Shown: piece by piece, positions 57,241 to 64,000 of the stretch
Position numbering within the stretch: position 1 is the stretch's first letter
How the letters are laid out: each line of letters starts with the position of its first letter
From: Filosporella fistucella
Lineage: Eukaryota > Ascomycota > Leotiomycetes > Helotiales
Assembly (NCBI GenBank): GCA_030077755.1
Contig: JAQJZZ010000013.1
Coordinates: forward strand, 372,001 to 436,000
Reading direction: 5' to 3'
Length of the DNA: 64,000 bases
Position numbers and translations under genes: made by a program
Notes under the pieces: generated by a model
Told to the model about the DNA's origin: nothing
Seen by the model: the letters and a program-made list of their open reading frames with translations, nothing else
Database searches by the model: none

Positions 57241-59183
57241 ATGGCTTTCCGAACGACTTCACTGTTTTTGCTTCTGGCGTTGATTTCTTTCGCCTGGTCA
57301 ATACCATCTTACTCTGGTGAACGATTCTTCTATCTTAACAAGTATATACTTACGTTCGTAGCCAAGCCTTGTTATCCAGATTTGATCGAAGTCGGAGCTG
57401 AAGAACTCGTAGCTGGGTTAGAGAGTGGAGCATGGACAAGTGTAGACCTGACTAAAGTAAGTGAGTCTTCACGCCTCTGGGCCTAATGTCTAATAAACCT
57501 AGGCATACATCCTACGGATCCAAGAAACCAATCCTATTCTTCGGGCCGTAACGGAGATCAACCCGGAGGCTGTGGCAATTGCCGCAGCTCTTGATGCTGA
57601 GAGATCGAATGGAACTATTCGCAGCGCGTTACACGGAATCCCAATGTTGATTAAGAACAATATTGCGACAAGGGACCAAATGGACAACACTGCCGGCTCA
57701 TTTGCTTTGAAGGGAGCCAAAGTCCCACGCGATGCCACTGTAGCTGCAAAATTGAGAGCAGCAGGCGTCATTCTCTTAGGAAAATCCAACCTGTCTCAGT
57801 GGGCAAATTTTCGATCGTCGAATAGCTCCAGTGGATGGTCAGCTGATTTTGGTCAGGTGACGGGAGCTTATTATCCAAATATGGATCCAAGTGGGAGCTC
57901 TTCAGGGAGTGGAGTCGGAAGTTCCATTGGTTTGGCATTGGCTTCACTGGGCACCGAAACAGATGGCAGTATTCTTAGCCCATCAAGCGTGAATAACTTA
58001 GTTGGCATCAAACCGTCGGTTGGATTAACCTCTAGGTCATTAGTTATTCCTATTTCGTCTCATCAGGATACAGTCGGTGAGTTTTCATATCCATTGCAAG
58101 CGATATCATAGACCACCAGGTTGACCTGTGAAAAGGACCAATGGCAAGAAGCGTCTCAGACGCGGCTTACATACTGTCCAGTAAGTTAAAACCTAGGTAC
58201 CCTATAATCCTCGCTTGTTTCAGGAGACTAAATCTCGCTTCCCTTCCCAAACTTAAACTTACTCCATCACAGTCATTGCTGGTAAAGATGAGAATGACAA
58301 TTACACCTTAGCACAACCTTGGGATTCACCGCCAGATTACACCAAGTCATTGAACTTTTCGAGTTTGAGAGGAGCGAGAATTGGTATTCCACGCAACGCT
58401 ATCAACCCGGACAATACCAGCCAACCTATTCTTGACGCTTTCGAGGCTGCAATTGAGGTGATTCGAAAAGCAGGAGCGACGATTGTGGACAACACCAATT
58501 TTTCTGCTTGGGATGAATACGTGGCAGATGCTACTGCAGACATTGGGAATGGCACGATTGTTCTAGATGCCGACTTCGTGTCCGACCTTTCCAATTATCT
58601 GTCAGATCTCACTTTCAACCCAACCGGTGTCAAGAGCCTCGAAGATGTATCAAACTTCACGAAAGGCTCACCATTGGAAGACTATCCGGAAAGAAATACC
58701 GCCGTCTGGGATCAAGCTTTGTCCTTGGGTTTCAACAATTCAGACTTCCGCTTTTGGCAAGCGTATCAATTTACTTCCTATTTTGGAGGAGATGGTGGTG
58801 TACTTGGAGCATTGAAGGCTCATAACTTGGATGCCCTCATCTTACCAACTGACTACTCTCCTGGATTGCCAGCTGCAGCAGGGTTGCCAGTTGTCACAGT
58901 GCCTATGGGATTTTATCCCAGTAATAGTACTATCTCAATTTCCCGCCGTTGGAATCTTGTTCAAGTTGGGCCAAATATTCCGTAGGGCTGATTGATTCTC
59001 ACCAACATGTTCAAAAATGTACTGACAACACATAGCTTTGGGCTGTCATTTTTAGGTGGAAAATGGACAGAGGAAAGCCTCATCGGATTTGCCTACGCAT
59101 ACGAACAACGCACGCATACAAGATCGAAGGTAAAGCCATATGTTACCCCAAATACACAATTGATTGATGTCATCGGCAAATGA
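57241..59183 (+). CDS. secreted amidase-signature family protein
   Basis: Exons 57241-57456, 57503-58076, 58136-58180, 58273-58981 and 59036-59183 give 563 residues, including a 15-codon micro-exon (PMARSVSDAAYILS). A signal peptide (MAFRTTSLFLLLALISFAWS) opens the protein. The amidase catalytic set is complete: Lys123 in GIPMLIKNN, the cis-Ser in DPSGSSSGSGVG, and the nucleophile Ser228 in TETDGSI; GIKPSVGLTSR and GPMARSVSD follow as in the family. The last intron has CTGAC and restores PFGLSFLGGKWTE. Amidases hydrolyse amides; the substrate is not predictable here. Several Asn-x-Ser/Thr sites agree with secretion. Confidence 0.88.
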
Positions 59184-61842
59184 TCTTTCTTATTATTGTA
59201 TATATTCAGCCACATATAGAAGATTCAATTGCTTGTTCTTCGGGCGATATAGTCCAGACACTCAGGACCTGCAGCTATCCAGAGCCTCCCCAAATGCTTT
59301 CAGCTGTACAATATTTTTGATTCTAGATCTCCATATCATGCAATTCTCATGCCGCAGTTCATTTGCCTTACGCCATTACCCACTTCACGAAGTTTTCATC
59401 CTGCCATGATCCGTTATACGCTTGATGCTTTGCTCTCACCGCTCACACCGCTCATGGTGGTATTCACCACAATGTCTCTAAATTCGGAGAATATGCAGAA
59501 AGCTGTTATACATGACCTCTGTCATATAATGACTCGTCAAGTTAGTCCAGATATTGGTGAGCTGGATAGGGGGCTCCTGAGTACCAATACCCAGAACCGA
59601 ATTTTGAAAACGGAGGTCGCAACAGCTCGGTTGTTTGCAACTATACCCTAAATGGACACCGGAAGGACCTCCCCTGAGGACTTCCGCTTTACATTGAATC
59701 AGCTCAGGTACAGTACTGTACATGATAAAGTGTCGCTGAAACGAGTCAAGCTCTTAGGGCTAGATCGGGAATGGTCGGCTGCGGGACTGCCCCGCGAAGA
59801 GCTTTGACCAGAATTGGTTTGAATCGTTCCATGACGAGACAAGGCATCTGAACTCTAACAGGGAAGAAACACTTTGGTGCTGTATGGGGTAATTCCGTGT
59901 TGACAAATGCCTTACAGTTCTTAGCATCAAGCAAAGAAGGTTGAGAATAATGTTTGATCTATTGATATTCTCTCTGACCCGCGCCAGCCAACTGCAGTTA
60001 TGATTATAGTAAACACGGGCGTGAGAGTGGTCTGAGCTGTATCAGGCTTGATTTGAACCTGAGTAAGCCTGGTTTGCCTAAAACTATGGCCAGTTGTGAA
60101 AGGCCAACTTTCAACGCAACGCACCCATACATGCACGAGAGACGCACCTCTGAAGCATCTTCGGACACACCTCAGGAAACAAGCAGGTCAGGCTGCGATA
60201 GCAAATCTCATGGCAAAAATGTGGTTTCTGGGATGTTCTCTGGTAGGCTAGTAGGCAGAATCTGGTGGGACTGCTATATTTACCCCGCCATGGTAACCTA
60301 TCTCGGAAGAGAGCCTTGCACGAATACCTTCTCTTCTTCCAAGGTTTTGATATATATTAAATCAGGTTTTGTGAAATCTGATAGACCGTGCTTCCTTCAT
60401 CATGAATATATGATAAGCCAAAGAATTGCACGCGATTCAGAATCAATGACCTCACCTCCGTCTTTCAAACGCAAATGTCATGGAATGTTGTTCGAGAACG
60501 GTTTGAGATGTGCCGAAAAAGAGAGTAAGGCAACCATATGCACATGCACCTTCATCACATGGAAGGCATTGCCTCGATTTACACCATTTTTGCTTATTCC
60601 ACATCTCATCTAGATTGTGCAACTCGAGAACACGAGATTGTGTTTAGGGGAAGCGATGATCTTTGAGTTGAGGAGATAATTCACTCATTGCTCAGCGTTC
60701 AAAATTATCGTGCCATCTTATAGATAAGCCTCCATGTCTATATAAACTGGCTCTTCCCCCATTGCAATTTCTGGCGAGAGTAGACTGAAAATTTGATGGC
60801 TTTCCACAGCCTCCTCAATCACCCCCACTTTTCTAAGCCACTCAATCGATGACGGACTTCGACACCCTCTGTCCTTCAAGTGGAAGGAGAAACTCAATTG
60901 CTATCAGAGGATGCAAGATAGCATCCAGTATTGTTACACCAATCTCAGAAAGGGAGGTGCGATCTCAAAGTGTATGGTCTGCTTATCGCCACATGACCGC
61001 CTATCAGCACCTCTTTTTCCTTATTATCTTTTTCTTGCATAACGCTCTAATGCTGAGCAACCCACCTGTACGCGTTTATTACTGACATCATGTCACCATT
61101 CCATGATTTGTTACCTTATGAATTATGTCTCAGGCTTGCACGTGGCTTCGAATCTGGAGAAACCTGTTCTCAATTACTATCTCAGCCTTGTGTGCAAATC
61201 TTCTTGTTTCAACCTCACAGGGCGTTCGAAGATCAATCAAATTGCACAATTGCTAAGGCAATAAAGATGGCTCAGTCCTACGCCCGAGATGACGCAGCCT
61301 GGGGCGGGACATATTGAGTTTCCAATTGTGTGCTTCTTTTCGCAAGAAGGAAGTGCTGAGGCTCTATCAGTTCCAGCTGCGTCGATCGGGGCTGAAAAGA
61401 CGTGTAGGTCAATTGACAAATTTCTACGGGGACGCGAAATGAGGCAAATTTTGGTGTTCTCCACCATGTCATCTTCACTCATGCTATACATCGGATAAGA
61501 TGGATATACAGGCTCGTCGTAAGGCTGAGTAAGGTAAGACGCATTCTCAAAGCAGATACGAGGATGCCTTATTCTCCACCGAGTGAGGCATTTAGTTGTG
61601 CCGTATTTTGTAAGATTTTGCGATTTCTTACATACGATTTGTCAGTGCAATTATTTGGAAGCGAGGTGCTATGCCCCCCTTTGTTTTAGGCGAAACAAAG
61701 TGACTCCTGTGTTCAAGAGAAAGTTGGGATCAAATGATGTATGTCATGGGTAATTATGTCTTAAATGTTTAGAAATCATATTCATGTCTCTTCACATGAT
61801 TCCCTTCCTACCCTATCTTGCGAGCGACTACTCATTTGATCA
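59184..61842. other. 2.7 kb without a clear gene, 3' flank of the OPT gene at its right end
   Basis: The longest frame (60053-60613, 186 codons, plus strand) has eight Cys but no recognisable domain or signal peptide; it was left unannotated. No repeat or RNA gene seen. Confidence 0.35.
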
Positions 61843-64000
61843 TCAGGGCCATGTTTTGGGCCCAATTGTCTGCCCCTTTGGAACCTGCTTCCTCACAGCC
61901 TTATCGGTTTGATCAAGTGTCTCGAAGACCGCAACGTTGCCAAACCACTGTGAATTCGTCAGCATCAATTCTCTACGCAAGAAAAAGGAAAAGCAGATCG
62001 CAGCGAAGGGGGAAAACTGAGCTGGGGAGGAGGCATCCATTCTCCACATAGTCATGGCGATGTCAAAACACTAGCACGTACCTGCGGTGGGGTAGCATTT
62101 GTAAGAATAAGAGTGAAGAATACAAGAAGTGTACAGAGAATAAGACCACAGTCCAGAGCTGCTGATGTGATGTAATTCTGTTCTCATTAGCCCAGTAGAG
62201 CAAAGTAAAGTGTGGAACACTGACATATTGACTCCACCATCCAGAATAACGTTTGCGAATGAGTCTTTGGAAGATAAAGCCAATGATACCCCTTTTCCTC
62301 TATCAGTATACAGATTTTCTTCTGAGAGTTAAGGACAACTGACCAGCAGAGATAATTATATGCCGTAGCTGGTGGAATTAATCCTACCCCGCCAAACATA
62401 ACCGGGACGGAATATATCTAAAAATTATACATCAGAAATTCTACTCCCACCTCATACAATCTACTAACCTTGCTGGACTCTTCGGCCATCTCCTCGCAGC
62501 AAAGTATGCAACGACAGGTAGTAATCCACCAATGGCGAAATACCAAAGCAGAGGAGAATAAATAGCTCCAGGAGAAAAAATCCTTTTCGGGCCAATTGCT
62601 CCCCAGATAATACTTGCAGTGAAGAATACCTGACCTCCAGGACAAGTGTAAGACTCTGGTTGCTCGGGTGTACATATGTCTTTGATGTTGCCTAATGCCC
62701 AGGTCATTACTGAGATCTGGACAATAGCGCTCCATAGCGTTGCGACTGAGAGAGCTGGAGTCAGCGAAGAAACGAAGTGGAATGGGAGTGACGAACCTGA
62801 CTGAGCGAAGAACATAGGTCTTGGTGGAACTTTGAGGTAATGCCCTAATTTCAGGTCCTGAAGGAAGTATTGGGCTTGCACCATTGTTATGTAACCTATT
62901 GCTATCAGCCAAACATCTTGTGACTTCTCAAGTGTAGTTTACCATAACTCTTAAACATCATCATTGCCAATGGTTTACCAGGTAACATGTATCCAATGAT
63001 GAATTCGGTGATGACATTAAGCCCAATCTGGATATTTGTCGTTGCAAAAATGATACCAATGGGAATAATCATTACGATTGGGATGATCATGCAGATGATC
63101 ATTGCCCACCATGTGAAATGGGTGCTCCAGACTAGGATCAAGACGAATGAAACTGCGAGCATGACGATGAACATTATTGCGTACCACCTATATATCTTTA
63201 GATAAGAAGCAATAGAAGTGATGTGACAGGGAAACTAGTACCAATCAGGTGCGTCCTTGTATTTCTTCATGAGACGCATATGTATATCATCTTCTTGATT
63301 CCGTGCCAACTTGGCCTGTCTCCAAATAGTTTTGCTCTCATATCTGCAAGAAATAAGTTTCTGTCAGTGTTGGGCGAAGGGAGGGAGCTCACAGAGCAGT
63401 ATGAACCACCACGGCCGCAATACTTGCGAAGGAGATGCCATACACAATTGCGAAATTAGTGGACAGGAAGATTGGCGAGTATGCCTTATATAGATCCTCC
63501 TGGAGCCCCAGATTCGAGTCGAGTATTCTACTGACATTGTATCTCTTACCTGTGTTGTCATAACTTCGTGAGTCTTGCATTGGGAAGTAATCCGCATACC
63601 TGGTAGAAGTCAATAAATGAAGCTCATCTTGTCAACGAACAAGGGACTCACCAGGCTCCTGTGTAATGAACACCCAACGCTGTCAGAATGACGAAAGCGA
63701 ATAGACCAACGAGAGTGTTCCCAATCGCATACCAGGGGCTATGATGATCAGTTCACTCGAGTTGGAAGCATCGATATGGCTTGCTCACGGGATAAGTGGG
63801 GACACTTGAGGGGGTCAGTTCCTGTAACGTTTGCCCAGCTAATGAGAGAGTGGGAGCAGTCCATACATATATAACCAGAAACGACAGTCCAATCAAAAGT
63901 AATTGGTATGAGGCCAAGACCTGCCACAGTCAATGTTGTCACGGTGGCTGAAATGACCACATAAAATACCTGTGATACCCCCAAAAAGCTGATTGACCAC
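61843..64000 (-). CDS. OPT family oligopeptide transporter, 5' part beyond the right window edge
   Basis: Minus-strand exons, from the right: one or two unresolved exons down to 63652, then 63599-63393, 63343-63242, 63187-62943, 62895-62797, 62745-62465, 62417-62344, 62297-62225, 62177-62082 and 61947-61843. They encode the C-terminal half of an OPT protein: YADYFPMQDSRSYDNTGKRY, YSPIFLSTNFAIVYGISFA, DIHMRLMKKYKDAPDWWY, NVITEFIIGYMLPGKPLAMM, YITMVQAQYFLQDLKLGHYL, IFSPGAIYSPLLWYF, GGVGLIPPATAYNYL, then NYITSAALDCGL and the terminal segment ending GPKTWP. OPT proteins import small peptides or glutathione with protons across the plasma membrane. Introns are about 46-54 bases except the last (134). 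The junctions at 62298/62343 and near 63750-63880 are uncertain. The amidase gene to the left points the other way. Confidence 0.85.

Noticed and set aside
60053..60613. 186-codon plus-strand open frame
   Set aside because: No family resemblance, no signal peptide; not enough to call a gene.

Overview
The window is nuclear DNA of a filamentous ascomycete (Pezizomycotina, perhaps Helotiales or another Leotiomycete). The support is many short introns (mostly 45-75 bases, GT...AG, often with CTAAC or CTGAC branch sites), plus a HET-domain gene, a fungal ankyrin/STAND-like gene, a DUF6594 gene and a LaeA-like methyltransferase. No genus can be named from the sequence alone. Most gene models below are spliced by eye; exon junctions are given so they can be checked.

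Layout. 1-0.2 kb: 3' end of a Kex2-type repeat peptide precursor cut by the left edge. 2.3-3.4 kb: membrane-anchored Ppn2-like metallophosphatase. 4.8-7.1 kb: HET-domain protein. 7.7-10.1 kb: secreted, probably GPI-anchored S41-family peptidase. 10.6-12.3 kb: tannase/feruloyl esterase. 13.2-15.9 kb: large secreted Cys-rich protein. 16.6-16.9 kb: small Cys-rich zinc-binding-like protein. 17.3-19.4 kb: Helo-like/ankyrin/membrane protein broken by one in-frame TAG. 21.2-23.6 kb: single-pass, Ser/Pro-rich membrane protein. 24.8-26.1 kb: CFEM-like/TM/retropepsin-like fusion. 26.2-27.5 kb: DUF6594 membrane protein. 28.0-28.8 kb: membrane protein with an acidic tail. 28.9-30.2 kb: AT-rich repeat block. 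30.4-30.8 kb: small secreted protein.

31.5-32.7 kb: conserved fungal protein of unknown function. 33.0-34.6 kb: CysA-type serine O-acetyltransferase. 35.6-37.0 kb: SLC35F-like transporter. 37.5-38.5 kb: LaeA-like methyltransferase. 38.5-42.9 kb: AT-rich and repeat-bearing DNA with a fucose-lectin relic. 43.0-45.7 kb: C2H2 + Est1-like protein. 45.7-55.0 kb: long stretch with no recognisable gene. 55.0-55.9 kb: frameshifted gene relic. 57.2-59.2 kb: secreted amidase. 61.8-64.0 kb: OPT oligopeptide transporter running off the right edge.

There is no single pathway. Housekeeping genes (cysA, Ppn2-like, SLC35, Est1-like) alternate with secreted hydrolases (S41, tannase, amidase), self/non-self-type genes (HET, Helo/ankyrin) and decayed repeats, as in an accessory part of a saprotrophic or plant-associated fungal genome. 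The most interesting item is the repeat peptide precursor at the left edge: its four 14-residue repeats are identical in protein, while the DNA has changed at almost every silent site.
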